NCBI GenBank assembly: GCA_039189655.1
Contig: JBCCYN010000004.1
Coordinates: 1 to 64,000, forward strand
Direction of reading: 5' to 3'
Length of the DNA: 64,000 nucleotides
Source: Acuticoccus sp039189655
GTDB lineage: Bacteria; Pseudomonadota; Alphaproteobacteria; Rhizobiales; Amorphaceae
Shown: positions 26,261-35,724 of the stretch, one piece after another
Position numbering within the stretch: position 1 is the first letter of the stretch
Layout: each line of letters begins with the position of its first letter
Program-made: the position numbers and the translations under genes
The notes under the pieces: generated by a model
What the model was told of the DNA's origin: nothing
Database searches by the model: none
The model's input: only the letters and a program-made list of their open reading frames with translations

Positions 26261-27439
26261 ATGCACGCCCGGGCCGGCTCAAGAGTTCTTATTTTTGCGA
26301 ATACGGCGTGGAACCTAAAAAACTTTCGCGCCGGCTTGATCCGCGCCTTGGTGGCGGATGGCTATGATGTGGTGGCCGCCGCACCGGCCGACGCCGCCCT
26401 TGACGAGGTGGCGCGGATGGGGGCGCGTACCGTGCCGATCCCGGTGGATTCCAAAGGCAAGTCCGCCACCACCGACTTTCGTCTCTTCCTGCGCACGATC
26501 GGAGTTTTACGCCGGGAGCGGCCCGCCGTCCTCCTCACCTACACGGTAAAACCCAACATCTATGGGGCGCTTGCGGCCCGTCTTTGCGCCGTTCCCGCCA
26601 TTGCCACGGTAACTGGTCTTGGCACGCCCTTTCTCGCCGGCGGCGCCCTGGCAAAGACCGTTCGTGTCCTCTACCGCGCGGCTTTATCCCACCCAAACAC
26701 GGTGTTTTTTCAAAACAGCGACGACCGCACGTTGTTCCTGGGGGAAAGACTGGTCCGGGAAGACCGTGCCGCGTTGGTGCCCGGTTCCGGGGTCGACCTC
26801 AGCCGTTTCGTACCCCGCGGCGCGTCAACGCAGCAGCGGCGCGTTTTGTTTGTGGGGCGTCTCCTTGCCGACAAGGGCGTTCACGAGTTGGTGGAAGCCG
26901 CCCGTATTCTGCGCGCAGGCGGGCATCGGGTGGAATTCCAGCTCCTCGGGCCCCTGGGTTGCGCCAATCCCTCGGCCATCTCCAGCGAATCCCTGGCAGA
27001 GTGGCAAAACGATGGGCTTGTGACCCATCTCGGGTCCGCCGAGGACGTGCGCCCCGCCATCGCCGAAGCGAACCTGGTGGTGCTCCCGTCCTATCGGGAG
27101 GGAACGCCGCGGTCGCTGCTGGAGGCGGCCGCCATGGGCAAACCGCTCATCGCCACCGATGTGCCGGGCTGCCGGGAGCCGGTGGTGGACGGGCAAAATG
27201 GCTTTTTGTGCAAGGCACGCAGCGCTAATTCCCTTGCGGAGGCCGTTGCCAGATTTTTCGCCCTCTCCCCGGCCAACCAAGCCGCCATGGGCCAGCGCAG
27301 CCGGGCCATTGCCGAAGACCGCTTCGACGAGCGCATCGTCATCGAAGCCACCCGCGACGCCATCGCAAATGCCCTCGCTCACCAGGCCACGCGGGCCCTT
27401 GAGACCGCGCAATTGACCGCATCGGCCAGGGCGCGCTAG
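26261..27439 (+). CDS. Glycosyltransferase family 4 (GT-B fold)
   Basis: A 392-residue cytoplasmic glycosyltransferase. The N-terminal half begins VLIFANTAWNLKNFRAGLI and contains YTVKPNIYGALAA, typical of the transferases that add the first or second sugar to undecaprenyl-linked repeats. The C-terminal half has the GT4 pattern VLFVGRLLADKGVHELVEA, then the nucleotide-binding E-x7-E region PSYREGTPRSLLEAAA. Donor and acceptor cannot be told. It follows the epimerase by three bases. Confidence 0.9.
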   Translation: MHARAGSRVLIFANTAWNLKNFRAGLIRALVADGYDVVAAAPADAALDEVARMGARTVPIPVDSKGKSATTDFRLFLRTIGVLRRERPAVLLTYTVKPNIYGALAARLCAVPAIATVTGLGTPFLAGGALAKTVRVLYRAALSHPNTVFFQNSDDRTLFLGERLVREDRAALVPGSGVDLSRFVPRGASTQQRRVLFVGRLLADKGVHELVEAARILRAGGHRVEFQLLGPLGCANPSAISSESLAEWQNDGLVTHLGSAEDVRPAIAEANLVVLPSYREGTPRSLLEAAAMGKPLIATDVPGCREPVVDGQNGFLCKARSANSLAEAVARFFALSPANQAAMGQRSRAIAEDRFDERIVIEATRDAIANALAHQATRALETAQLTASARAR

Positions 27440-27543
27440 CACGCCTTCTGCAAACAGCACGGCAAAGCAACGAGTTAGGCTAGGCCGGCACTCCAACGCA
27501 GGCGCTGAACCCGCTTCCGCGCCGCCCGCCGTCCGGGAGCACC

Positions 27544-28422
27544 ATGATAAAGCGCAAAGGCATCATCCTAGCCGGCGGCGCAGGAACACGCCTCTTGCCG
27601 GCCACGAGCGTCATCTCAAAACAGCTCTTGCCGGTCTACGACAAGCCGATGATCTACTACCCGCTGTCGACGCTAATGCTGGCGGGCATTCGCGACGTGC
27701 TCATCATCACAACGCCCCACGACGCGCCGCTTTTTCAGCGCTTACTGGGCGACGGCACCGCTTGGGGCATGGCGATTTCCTACGCCGAGCAGCCGCGCCC
27801 GGAGGGTCTCGCCCAGGCTTTCATCATCGGACGCGATTTTGTGGGGCGCGATCCCGCCGCGCTGATCCTGGGCGACAACATCTACTATGGCCACGGCCTG
27901 GAGGGGCTTTTGGAGTCCGCCAGCGCCCGCGAAACCGGCGCAACGGTGTTCGCCTACTACGTCACCGACCCGCAGCGCTATGGCGTCCTTGAGTTCGGCC
28001 CCGACAAACGTCCGGTCAAAATTCTTGAAAAACCCGCCGTCGCCCCATCCAACTACGCCGTCACCGGCCTCTACTTCTATGACAACACCGTCCTCGACGT
28101 GGCCGCGCAGATCCGCCCGTCGGCTCGCGGCGAGTTGGAAATCACCGACGTCAACCAACACTTCCTCGACCGCGGCGCCTTGGAAGCCGAGACAATGGGT
28201 CGCGGATTTGCCTGGTTCGATACCGGCACCCACGATTCGCTGGTGGACGCCGCCATGTTCGTACGCGCCTTGGAGCAACGCCAGGGCCTTCGCATCGCCT
28301 GCCCCGAGGAAATCGCTTGGCGGCACGGCTGGGTTGACGATGAGGCCCTTGCCGCGTTGGGCGACGCGCAGGAAAAATCCGGATACGGCGGCTACCTCCT
28401 GGACCTCTTGCGCCAGATTTGA
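27544..28422 (+). CDS. rmlA: Glucose-1-phosphate thymidylyltransferase
   Basis: A 292-residue nucleotidyltransferase (RmlA/RfbA), which makes dTDP-glucose from glucose 1-phosphate and dTTP. The N-terminal GGAGTRLLPAT and SKQLLPVYDKPMIYYP are diagnostic, and ILGDNIYYGHG carries a metal-binding Asp. GGGAG precedes the ATG. None of rmlB, rmlC or rmlD follows, so the dTDP-sugar made from it must be completed elsewhere. A gap of about 100 bases separates it from the glycosyltransferase gene; it may belong to the same operon or have its own promoter. Confidence 0.94.
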   Translation: MIKRKGIILAGGAGTRLLPATSVISKQLLPVYDKPMIYYPLSTLMLAGIRDVLIITTPHDAPLFQRLLGDGTAWGMAISYAEQPRPEGLAQAFIIGRDFVGRDPAALILGDNIYYGHGLEGLLESASARETGATVFAYYVTDPQRYGVLEFGPDKRPVKILEKPAVAPSNYAVTGLYFYDNTVLDVAAQIRPSARGELEITDVNQHFLDRGALEAETMGRGFAWFDTGTHDSLVDAAMFVRALEQRQGLRIACPEEIAWRHGWVDDEALAALGDAQEKSGYGGYLLDLLRQI

Positions 28423-28632
28423 GTGGACGAACCCCGCTTACGAGTCGGGAAAACGCCGTAGCGAAAAGGCGCTATTACGGAACCGTTAACTCACCAAGCC
28501 TTGCTCGAAAGGTCCGAATCTTTATATCTATAACAATGCGCAGGGTGGGGTGCCTAATACCCTTAATGTGCCGCGCACCCTGGCAGTGTTGGCCGCGCAC
28601 CATCTGATTTGTCGGCCACGGACGAGCGAACG

Positions 28633-29694
28633 ATGCTACAGCGCCAGCGGCTCGATGATGTGGTCGACCGCTTCAACATCTTAGAACAGCGCATGGCTGC
28701 CGGTCCGGCGGCGGACGAGTTCGTGACGCTGTCGCGCGAGTACGCAGAGCTCGAACCCCTGGTGCGAAAGGTGACCGAGCTGCGCGCCGCAGAAGACGAA
28801 CTGAAGGGCGTCGATGAATTGCTGGCCGCCGGCGGTGAACTTGCCGAGCTCGCCGAAGCTGAAAAGCCCGACCTCGTCAAACGCATCGACCAGTTGGAAG
28901 ATGCCATCCGTTTTTCTTTGCTGCCGAAGGACGAGGCGGACGACAAATCGGTGATCCTCGAAGTGCGGGCAGGCACTGGGGGGCAGGAGGCCGCTCTGTT
29001 TGCCGGAGATTTGTTCCGGATGTACGAGCGCTTCGCCTCAGAGCACAAATGGCGCGTTGAAGTGTTGAGCGTATCGGAGGGTGACGCGGGCGGGTTTAAG
29101 GAAATCATTGCCGGTATCCGCGGCCATGGCGCTTTCGCCAAGCTTAAGTACGAGTCCGGCGTCCACCGCGTCCAGCGCGTGCCGGCGACGGAAAGTCAGG
29201 GCCGGATCCACACCTCGGCCGCAACGGTGGCCGTGCTGCCGGAAGCAGAGGATGTGGACATCCACGTCCCCCAAAGCGACATCCGCATCGACACCATGCG
29301 CGCGTCAGGAGCTGGTGGACAGCACGTCAACACCACCGATTCGGCCGTACGGATCACCCATCTGCCCACCGGTATTGTCGTGACGTCGTCGGAAAAATCC
29401 CAGCACCAAAACCGGGCTCGCGCCATGGAAGTGCTGCGCGCCCGCCTTTACGATCTTCACCGCAAAGAGGCCGACGACGCCCGCGCCGAAGATCGAAAAA
29501 CCCAGGTGGGCAGCGGAGATCGGTCCGAGCGGATCAGAACCTACAACTTTCCCCAGGGCCGCGTTACCGACCATCGGATCAACCTGACGCTCTATAAACT
29601 GGACACGATTTTGACCGGCCCCGGACTTGATGAAGTGATCGACGCCCTTGCCACAGATCAGCAAACTCGACTGCTTGCCCAGGTCGATGGCTGA
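28633..29694 (+). CDS. prfA: Peptide chain release factor 1
   Basis: A 353-residue class I release factor, which reads UAA and UAG on the ribosome. The stop-codon-reading tripeptide PAT is in RVPATESQGR and the peptidyl-hydrolysis GGQ in GAGGQHVNTTDSA. The ATG at 28633 gives the usual start MLQRQRLDD; an in-frame TTG at 28609 has no ribosome-binding site. It overlaps prmC, which encodes the enzyme that methylates the glutamine of this same GGQ, by eight bases. It is the first gene of the conserved prfA-prmC-DUF4167-clpB neighbourhood. Confidence 0.97.
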   Translation: MLQRQRLDDVVDRFNILEQRMAAGPAADEFVTLSREYAELEPLVRKVTELRAAEDELKGVDELLAAGGELAELAEAEKPDLVKRIDQLEDAIRFSLLPKDEADDKSVILEVRAGTGGQEAALFAGDLFRMYERFASEHKWRVEVLSVSEGDAGGFKEIIAGIRGHGAFAKLKYESGVHRVQRVPATESQGRIHTSAATVAVLPEAEDVDIHVPQSDIRIDTMRASGAGGQHVNTTDSAVRITHLPTGIVVTSSEKSQHQNRARAMEVLRARLYDLHRKEADDARAEDRKTQVGSGDRSERIRTYNFPQGRVTDHRINLTLYKLDTILTGPGLDEVIDALATDQQTRLLAQVDG

Positions 29695-30571
29695 CCAAGG
29701 GCCCGCCGGGCCTGAGGACAGCGACCTCGCGACGCTCTATAGCGCCGTCAAGGTGGCGTTCCGGGAAGCCGGCCTCACCACACCCGACCTTGATGCCCGC
29801 CTCCTCGTCACCGAAACCCTCGGCGTCTCCACGGCCCAGCTCATCGCCAATCCGCGGCGCGTCATCCCAGGTCATTTGGCGCGGCAGCTGGGTGACCGGG
29901 CGCGGGCGCGCCTTGCGGGGCAATCCATCGGGCGCATTCTGGGGCGGCGCTCGTTCTGGTCGCTCGATCTGCGGGTCGGACCCAGCACCTTGGAGCCCCG
30001 GCCAGAAACCGAGACGGTTGTGGAACTGGGCCTTGCGAGCATCGCCGTCGATGCGCCCGCGGCAGTGGCTGACCTCGGGGTCGGCACAGGGGCAATCTTG
30101 CTGGCAATTTTGTCGGAGCGCCTCAATGCCCGAGGTGTTGGCGTCGACGTGTGCGAGGACGCCCTCCACGAGGCCCGACGTAACGCCGAAAGGCACAATC
30201 TTGGCGACCGTTCTTTCTTCGTGGCGGGCGATTTTGGCGCAGCCCTTGGGCCGGTTTTCGACCTCGTGGTTTCCAACCCGCCTTACATCGCCAGCGGTGC
30301 CATTGCACAGCTAGACGCAACCGTGCGCGACTACGATCCCCGCGTCGCCCTCGACGGCGGCCCCGACGGTCTGGACTGCTATCGCACGGTGTTCCGTCAG
30401 GCCTGCCAGCTGCTGCGGCCCGGCGGTAGGCTGGTGGTGGAAATTGATCCTTCGGCGGAGCAGCACGTGATTGCGCAAGCGGCGGCTCACAACCTTGTGG
30501 ACGTGGTCGTCGCTGATGACCTCAGCGGCCGCCCCAGGGCGATTTCGCTCACGCCGGCGCCGCAGTCCTAG
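29687..30571 (+). CDS. prmC: Release factor glutamine methyltransferase
   Basis: A 294-residue SAM-dependent N5-glutamine methyltransferase that modifies the GGQ motif of release factors. An N-terminal helical domain recognises the release factor. The SAM-binding loop is DLGVGTGAILLAIL and the catalytic NPPY is in VSNPPYIASG. The ATG at 29687 lies inside the last codons of prfA, so translation is coupled. A candidate terminator follows 10 bases after the stop codon. Confidence 0.96.
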   Translation: MADQGPAGPEDSDLATLYSAVKVAFREAGLTTPDLDARLLVTETLGVSTAQLIANPRRVIPGHLARQLGDRARARLAGQSIGRILGRRSFWSLDLRVGPSTLEPRPETETVVELGLASIAVDAPAAVADLGVGTGAILLAILSERLNARGVGVDVCEDALHEARRNAERHNLGDRSFFVAGDFGAALGPVFDLVVSNPPYIASGAIAQLDATVRDYDPRVALDGGPDGLDCYRTVFRQACQLLRPGGRLVVEIDPSAEQHVIAQAAAHNLVDVVVADDLSGRPRAISLTPAPQS

Positions 30572-30581
30572 GTCGTTTGAG

Positions 30582-30608
30582 GCAAGCGTAGGCCTCGCTT
30601 GCGGTTTT
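30582..30608 (+). terminator. Probable terminator after prmC
   Basis: A seven-base-pair perfect stem (arms 30582-30588 and 30596-30602, GCAAGCG/CGCTTGC) with a seven-base loop is followed by GG and four T. The stem is short and the T-run modest, but its place 10 bases after the prmC stop fits a terminator. Confidence 0.5.
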
Positions 30609-31828
30609 GGGTGTGTCTCGGTTTGAGGGCTTCTGTCCCATTGACGCCCAAAGAGCGGTGACTTTTGGAGTGCCGGAGGCCCGATGGTTGACCTGCCGGA
30701 TTTTAGCGAATTTGCGGAATTCGAGGGGGTCGGGCGCATTTCGGCAGTGGGGCTCGGCATCGCCTTTGGAGCCCAGGGCATAGGCCGTTAACCTAAGATC
30801 CCGGCTCATGTGCTTACTTTCATGTTGGCGCGTTGTTCGCGGCATAAAACTGCTTGAGTTTGGCCGGGCCAAGCTCCCCGCCCCTGCCGGCGAGATTGGA
30901 AATCGGGCCGGTCGGAGGGAGCGGCTCGCACCCTGAAATGCCGAGGAATGGGATCCGGGCTGATCGTGTGACGTGCTCTACTCGCCTCACTACTATCGGC
31001 GAACGCGGCCCTTTTCGGCGTCGAGCTAAACAAAACTGGGAGATGAGCGCACGCATGGAAGGCACTGATCTGCCGCAATGTGGTGGCGCACGGAGCGGCA
31101 AGGAAGCCGGCAGTGTCATGGTCCCGATGCATCAGCGCTACTGCGCCCGTGTCGGCTCGCTGCCCCGCACTCAGCCGACGCACGCCACGCTGGTGAAGCA
31201 GATCAAGCGGGTGAGCTTCTTAGGATGCGGCTCATTGGCGATTTGAAATGGTCCGCATCACGGTTTGCGGCCGATCGCCCCGACGGCGGAAGAATTTTAG
31301 GGCCAAGTCTGCTGGGTGGCCGAAGTCTTGGCGAGGGGGGATCGGTCGAAACCATAGCGGCGATGCTGCTTCGGTCCTTGGCCGTGCGGCACGGCTCGCA
31401 ACCTTTAACGCGACCGAGCAACTTCAAATTGCCACTTCCCGCCGCCGCAGGAAAAGTTAGGATGGAGAATACAATTAAGTCTTGGAAAGGCGAAGCGAAC
31501 ACGATAACGTCGCGCTGTCGGCTGGGGGCCGAATGATAGCGATTGGCTGTCCGCCCCACGAAGTGCCAGCCCCCAATTGAGGGGTTTCGAGATCAAACAC
31601 GCCTGTCGGCGACAATCGGCCCATAACCTGGGTGATTTGAGTGGTGCGCTTACTGTCGTGACACGTGGTTTGGTGGTGCGCTGCTCGCGGCGCTCCGAAC
31701 ATCCGCCGGGCGAACGGCTACGCGTGTTGCGTGGATCGTCGACCGCTTTGTGGTTGGAAGGGAACGCTTAATCTATCCGCCGTCAGAACGTATCGCCGGA
31801 TTGCCGTGTGTCCCGGACGAGAGAGGCC
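30609..31828. other. Gene-poor gap of 1.2 kb between prmC and the DUF4167 gene
   Basis: Several open frames of 60-130 codons exist on both strands, but none has a convincing start, codon pattern or recognisable motif. They are Arg/Ser/Pro-rich, as expected for non-coding GC-rich DNA. No insertion-sequence ends or transposase remnant could be recognised. The last part presumably contains the promoter of the DUF4167 gene. The gap is unusually long for a conserved neighbourhood and may be the relic of a lost gene. Confidence 0.35.
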
Positions 31829-32599
31829 ATGAGACCAAACAATTCGAATAAACGCACCCGTAGTCGTAACCGGGGCAAAAACACCAATCCGCTCGCGCGC
31901 TCGTACGAATCCAACGGGCCCGACGTCAAAATTCGCGGCAGCGCCATCCAGGTCGCCGACAAGTACGCCCAGCTCGCGCGAGACGCCCAATCGTCAGGCG
32001 ACCGCGTCATGGCGGAAAACTATTTCCAGCACGCTGAGCACTACTACCGCATCGTTGCCCAGGCCTACGAACAAAACAGCCACAACCAGCAGCAACGGGA
32101 CCGCCGGGACGATCATGACCGCGATCGGCGCGACGATGGCGAGCGCGTCAATCGTTTTGAGGATCGCACCACCGTGAGGGGTAGCGGCGAGCAACCGACC
32201 ATCAACGGCTTTGATGGGCTTGAAGAAGACGATGAAGGCGTCCGCCGCGCCCTCAAGGTCAACGGTCACGGAAACGGATCGACTTTTCACGGGGACGCGG
32301 CGAACCGAGACGGTCAAACGGGGACTGAGGACGCCGGCGACCCGGACGACGATGGGGCGGCCGTCGTGGAAAGTAACGCAAGTGTGACCTTGGCTTCCGC
32401 CACCCCGGACGATGATGGCGCAGCAACCACCGAGGTGGTGGCGGACGCCCCAGCCGGTGAAGACGCCGAGAGCGCTGAACCGGCTGCAAAACCCAAACGG
32501 CGCGCACGTACACCGCGCACCCGCACGCGCAAACGCGCCGATGCGGAGAGCACAAGCGCTGACCCCGGGAACCCGGGCACGGCCGAGCCATCTGCCTAG
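31829..32599 (+). CDS. DUF4167 domain-containing protein
   Basis: A 256-residue protein. The conserved DUF4167 domain fills residues 1-85: an Arg/Asn-rich start (RPNNSNKRTRSRNRGK), then IRGSAIQVADKYAQLARDA and ENYFQHAEHYYRI. The rest is low-complexity and acidic with repeated DPDDDGAA, ending in a basic KRRARTPRTRTRKR stretch. The basic start suggests nucleic-acid binding, and the family is widespread in Rhizobiales downstream of prmC; its function is not established. The ATG at 31829 with GAGAGG upstream is preferred to a GTG 21 bases earlier. Confidence 0.9.
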   Translation: MRPNNSNKRTRSRNRGKNTNPLARSYESNGPDVKIRGSAIQVADKYAQLARDAQSSGDRVMAENYFQHAEHYYRIVAQAYEQNSHNQQQRDRRDDHDRDRRDDGERVNRFEDRTTVRGSGEQPTINGFDGLEEDDEGVRRALKVNGHGNGSTFHGDAANRDGQTGTEDAGDPDDDGAAVVESNASVTLASATPDDDGAATTEVVADAPAGEDAESAEPAAKPKRRARTPRTRTRKRADAESTSADPGNPGTAEPSA

Positions 32600-33005
32600 G
32601 AACCCAGCGGCGATAGACGCGGCGGAGTCGCGCCACGTCTTGCACCGGGCCTGACCAGAGATAAGACCGAGTGGGGTGCGGTTATCTCATTGGTAGCGTT
32701 GGGAAAGACGCACCCCTGCACGCTCCCGACAGATGCGGCACAGCGCAGCTGCCACACAAAATGCAGAACTGCACGGCGAATTCCGCCTCCTTCACTTGCG
32801 TCCAAGGGTCAGACCTGAGGACTTTTATTGCGCAACAGGCGATGACCCTTGGACGAACGCAGTGCTGCTCCGATCTTGCGCACTCAAATCAGCGCCGTTC
32901 TTCAAGCCATGGTGCGAGCCGTTTACTTCGAAATGACAGGATTTCAATCCGATCGAAACGGCTCTCGCCAGCTGGTCTGAGTAGGTCAAAGCCACCCGAT
33001 ACCGG
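32600..33005. other. Non-coding stretch between DUF4167 and the nucleoside-hydrolase-like gene
   Basis: No gene is supported here. Two weak inverted repeats were seen: GAGATAA/TTATCTC at 32658-32688, and GAGCCGTTT/AAACGGCTC at 32916-32964 with a 31-base spacer. The second lies just downstream of the convergent nucleoside-hydrolase-like gene. Neither has a T-run, so terminator function is uncertain. Confidence 0.3.
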
Positions 33006-34316
33006 TCAGACCAGCCAGTCGGAATCCAAGAACGTCGACATGTCCGCAGCACTCAATGGATCGTTGCCAGCCAACAAAATTCCCAGCATCCCCACATCCG
33101 AGATGTCGATCTGCGTGCCGTTGTTCTTGGTGTACTCGGTCGCGTAGCCTCGCGCGAGATCGTCACCGATGGTCGGTGCAATGTTGCCGATGGGGCCGCG
33201 CACGGCCGGGTTGGCGTTTTGGTCCTCGATGGAGACCAGCAGCGAGTCTTCAACAAAATCTTCTGTATCAATGCCGCCTTTTTTGGCGATCCGCAGCAGC
33301 TTGTTGTAGAGCTGCTCGTACTTGGTTTGGATGAAGTCTCCGTCGCCCGGCTTGCCAATATTGAAGTAGTCCCGCGATGGGTCTCGGGTGTAGTCAAGTT
33401 CGCCATTGTTTCGAACGGTGTCCCCGTGGCTTACCTGCGAAAACCCGCCACGCAACACCCACGCCGCTTTCGCCACCTGGTCAGCACCGCTTGCCCCGTC
33501 GATCCAGTCGGTAACCATGTGCATGGCAACTTTCGTCGGCCCACCGGCGACGACGATCATCTGCTCATTGCTTTCAAACGCTGTATCGAGGGACTGGAGC
33601 ATGGCCTTCTTCAAGAAGAAGCGGCCGCCGCCAATGTCGATATCGCCTCTTGGCGAGTAAACATCGATCCCGTATCGCGCCGCCGCGTTCGCGGCCACCT
33701 CTTCAACATCGTCGACCCAGTTCCTCGCCAACGGGCGAACTGTGTCCACAAACGCCCCCTCGAGCGTCATCTTGCCGGCCGAGCCCGTAACGTTTTGGTC
33801 ACTTGCCGCAATGGACTTTGCACCCAGCATCAGCGAGGCCAGCGAAGCGGCATCATCGATCTCGCTGATGTCGTTAGAAATCCAAAGACGAACACCCTCG
33901 AACGCGTTCGGCGAGGCTACCGATGACGGGGCATCCGGGGGTTGCGCGTCGCCCTCCACCGCGAAATTCGTCGTCGCCGTCGAGAGCAGCCCACCGCCGG
34001 CATTGGCTCCGGCAAACACCTCTACCTTGAGCGTATAGTCACCCGGGTCGAACTCTTGGCCGCCCAGAAAGTCGCCATTCTTGTCGCCGAACAACGCATA
34101 GGGGCTGACATTTTCCACCTGGACCACACCGCCGAGCGTCAGACGCATGCTACCCACATCGCTGGCCACCGACGGGTCGGTCACCTCAACGGATATGGAT
34201 GCGTCAACCCCGTCAAGAAGGTCGAATGACACCGTTGCGCCCCCGGTGATGTCGGCGACGGCATCATCGTCACCAGTATCCACAATCGTTATTTTGAGAT
34301 CTTCTGCAGTCAGCAC
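33006..34316 (-). CDS. Nucleoside-hydrolase-like protein with an N-terminal beta-sandwich domain
   Basis: About 436 residues from a GTG at 34314-34316, preceded by CGGAGA. Residues 1-122 resemble the beta-sandwich repeat of large secreted proteins of marine bacteria, with SPYALFGDKNGDF and DPGDYTLKVEVFAGANAGG. After a Pro-rich linker, residues 142-400 look like a divergent nucleoside hydrolase/DUF1593 fold: RLWISNDISEIDDAASL replaces the usual calcium-binding DxDxxxDD start, and VVAGGPTKVAMHMV resembles the family LGPLTN stretch. There is no signal peptide, as in type I secretion substrates, but no RTX repeats either. The upstream DNA is AT-rich, unlike the gene. Function is inferred from fold resemblance only. 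Confidence 0.6.
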   Translation of the reverse strand: MLTAEDLKITIVDTGDDDAVADITGGATVSFDLLDGVDASISVEVTDPSVASDVGSMRLTLGGVVQVENVSPYALFGDKNGDFLGGQEFDPGDYTLKVEVFAGANAGGGLLSTATTNFAVEGDAQPPDAPSSVASPNAFEGVRLWISNDISEIDDAASLASLMLGAKSIAASDQNVTGSAGKMTLEGAFVDTVRPLARNWVDDVEEVAANAAARYGIDVYSPRGDIDIGGGRFFLKKAMLQSLDTAFESNEQMIVVAGGPTKVAMHMVTDWIDGASGADQVAKAAWVLRGGFSQVSHGDTVRNNGELDYTRDPSRDYFNIGKPGDGDFIQTKYEQLYNKLLRIAKKGGIDTEDFVEDSLLVSIEDQNANPAVRGPIGNIAPTIGDDLARGYATEYTKNNGTQIDISDVGMLGILLAGNDPLSAADMSTFLDSDWLV

Positions 34317-34971
34317 TATGCTTATTCTCCGCACGTTAGCTGATTTTTTTGAATGCCCGAACGAGCAACCCAACAATACAGTATATCGTGGCAAAAATGT
34401 ATCGAAATAAATAGTGCAATTGGGCAATATATCGATTCATTTAAATAAATATAGTTGTATGGCATACGAAATATTTTCAATATATTGCCGCAATAGTTCA
34501 TTCTCGAACTGGCGCTTTTGCGCTCTACGGTCGTAAGTAGCGCAGTTGGCGCCAGGAGGGCGGCGCACTACAGGGCGTGATTTTGGTTGTGGGGCGCGGC
34601 CCCGTCGTTTTGCCTAGTTACGCAGCATGAACGCGCAGATGGCTGGATTGTGTCTACGTTGTGCCGAAAGCCAGATGGTTCGTGGCCCTGGCACTCGGGT
34701 ATGGCGCCAGCACCATCATAGACATCTTTGCTTTGCCGCTCACGCGAACCGGCCGCGATGGGGCTGAAACGCCCGCCGGGAGATCGCGCGCTACATCCAA
34801 GAAATGTGCGCGCTACATCGGCTGAAGGGTTTGACCCAAAGGCGCTTTTTTGATCCCGTGGGCTGATGCGCCTCAGACGTTTTCTCCGGGCTTATCGCAG
34901 ACAGTTTCCCTGCCACCCCCGAGGAGAATGGGATCCTTGCTGGCTGTGCACGGTCACGCCGTAAAAAAACT
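34317..34971. other. AT-rich promoter region and non-coding stretch
   Basis: The first 190 bases (to about 34510) are strikingly AT-rich and presumably hold the promoter of the nucleoside-hydrolase-like gene. The open frame that continues upstream of its GTG into this DNA is not coding-like. From 34510 the DNA is GC-rich again. A 54-codon frame at 34661-34825 has a hydrophobic stretch with GASTIIDI, faintly like a decayed lipoprotein, but this is not enough to call a gene. Confidence 0.35.
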
Positions 34972-35724
34972 TTAGCGGCAGACCACACCGCCGCGTCGCC
35001 GCTGCGCAAGGTCAAAATGAAGATGATCGTGGTGAGCTGGATCCGTGAGCGGCCCGATGACTGTCTTGAAGGCGTCACATCCGGCCGCCCTGATCTCCGC
35101 CTGGAATTCCTCGATGTTTTTCGCCCGCCCCGCCCCCTTTGGCGCAATGGAGACCGTACGTCCGTCGGCAAGCTTGATGCCGCGCACATCGATGGCATTG
35201 GCGCGGCCGTGCTCACTCAACTTCGTTTCGCCGCCGCGTCCGGTGCGTCGTTTGCGGCAATGGTAGCTGGCGGCCACAAAGATCTCCGTGGGCTGACCGC
35301 GCAGGTGCCGCCGGGCCGCCGGGATCAGCCCATCACGTAGCCATTTTGCGGTAGCCTCGGCGGTCTCGCAGCGTAGCGTCGCTGCGGGTGAAAGGCGGAC
35401 GCCTGCGATCTCGGTGACTTTGATGGGCGCTTCTGCCCCGCACACGCCTTCGCGGATGGGCGGCAGTCGGGTCGCTTCGATTTTTAGGCGCGCAATCCGA
35501 CCGAGGCAGTCCGTTGCCGGCGTCACGTCAGGACCGGCAACGTCGGTTCGCCGTTCTGCCGGCTGCGGCGCAATGGGCCGGCGCCGTGGACGAGGCGGCC
35601 CGCCATCTTGCGGTGGGGCAGCTGCCGTAGGCGCGGCGCGACGCGGGTTATCGGCCGGCACAGGTTGTGCCGCCACGTCAGCGCACAACAGAAGCGTTGC
35701 CACGAAGGCGAGTTGTCTCACCAC
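34972..35724 (-). CDS. Extensin-like family protein (putative D,D-peptidase fold), secreted
   Basis: A 250-residue protein. A GTG at 35722-35724 with GAGG six bases upstream gives a signal peptide (RQLAFVATLLLCADVAAQ), then a Pro/Arg-rich linker, then the extensin-like C-terminal domain. That domain has the metal-site pattern of LAS peptidases: SEHGRANAIDVRG and HHDHLHFDL, with conserved cysteines in DCLG, GVCGA, LRCET, YHCRKR, AGCDAF and the last residues VCR. The family is expected to act on peptidoglycan peptides in the periplasm, but substrates are mostly unproven. It is isolated in accessory DNA between DUF4167 and clpB. Confidence 0.83.
   Translation of the reverse strand: MVRQLAFVATLLLCADVAAQPVPADNPRRAAPTAAAPPQDGGPPRPRRRPIAPQPAERRTDVAGPDVTPATDCLGRIARLKIEATRLPPIREGVCGAEAPIKVTEIAGVRLSPAATLRCETAEATAKWLRDGLIPAARRHLRGQPTEIFVAASYHCRKRRTGRGGETKLSEHGRANAIDVRGIKLADGRTVSIAPKGAGRAKNIEEFQAEIRAAGCDAFKTVIGPLTDPAHHDHLHFDLAQRRRGGVVCR

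Noticed and set aside
34317..34427. N-terminal extension of the nucleoside-hydrolase-like protein from a TTG at 34427
   Set aside because: The DNA is AT-rich and promoter-like, the extra residues have no domain character, and a GTG with a ribosome-binding site lies downstream.
34661..34825. 54-codon frame with a hydrophobic stretch resembling a lipoprotein start
   Set aside because: The lipobox cysteine is missing, there is no ribosome-binding site, and the rest is not coding-like.
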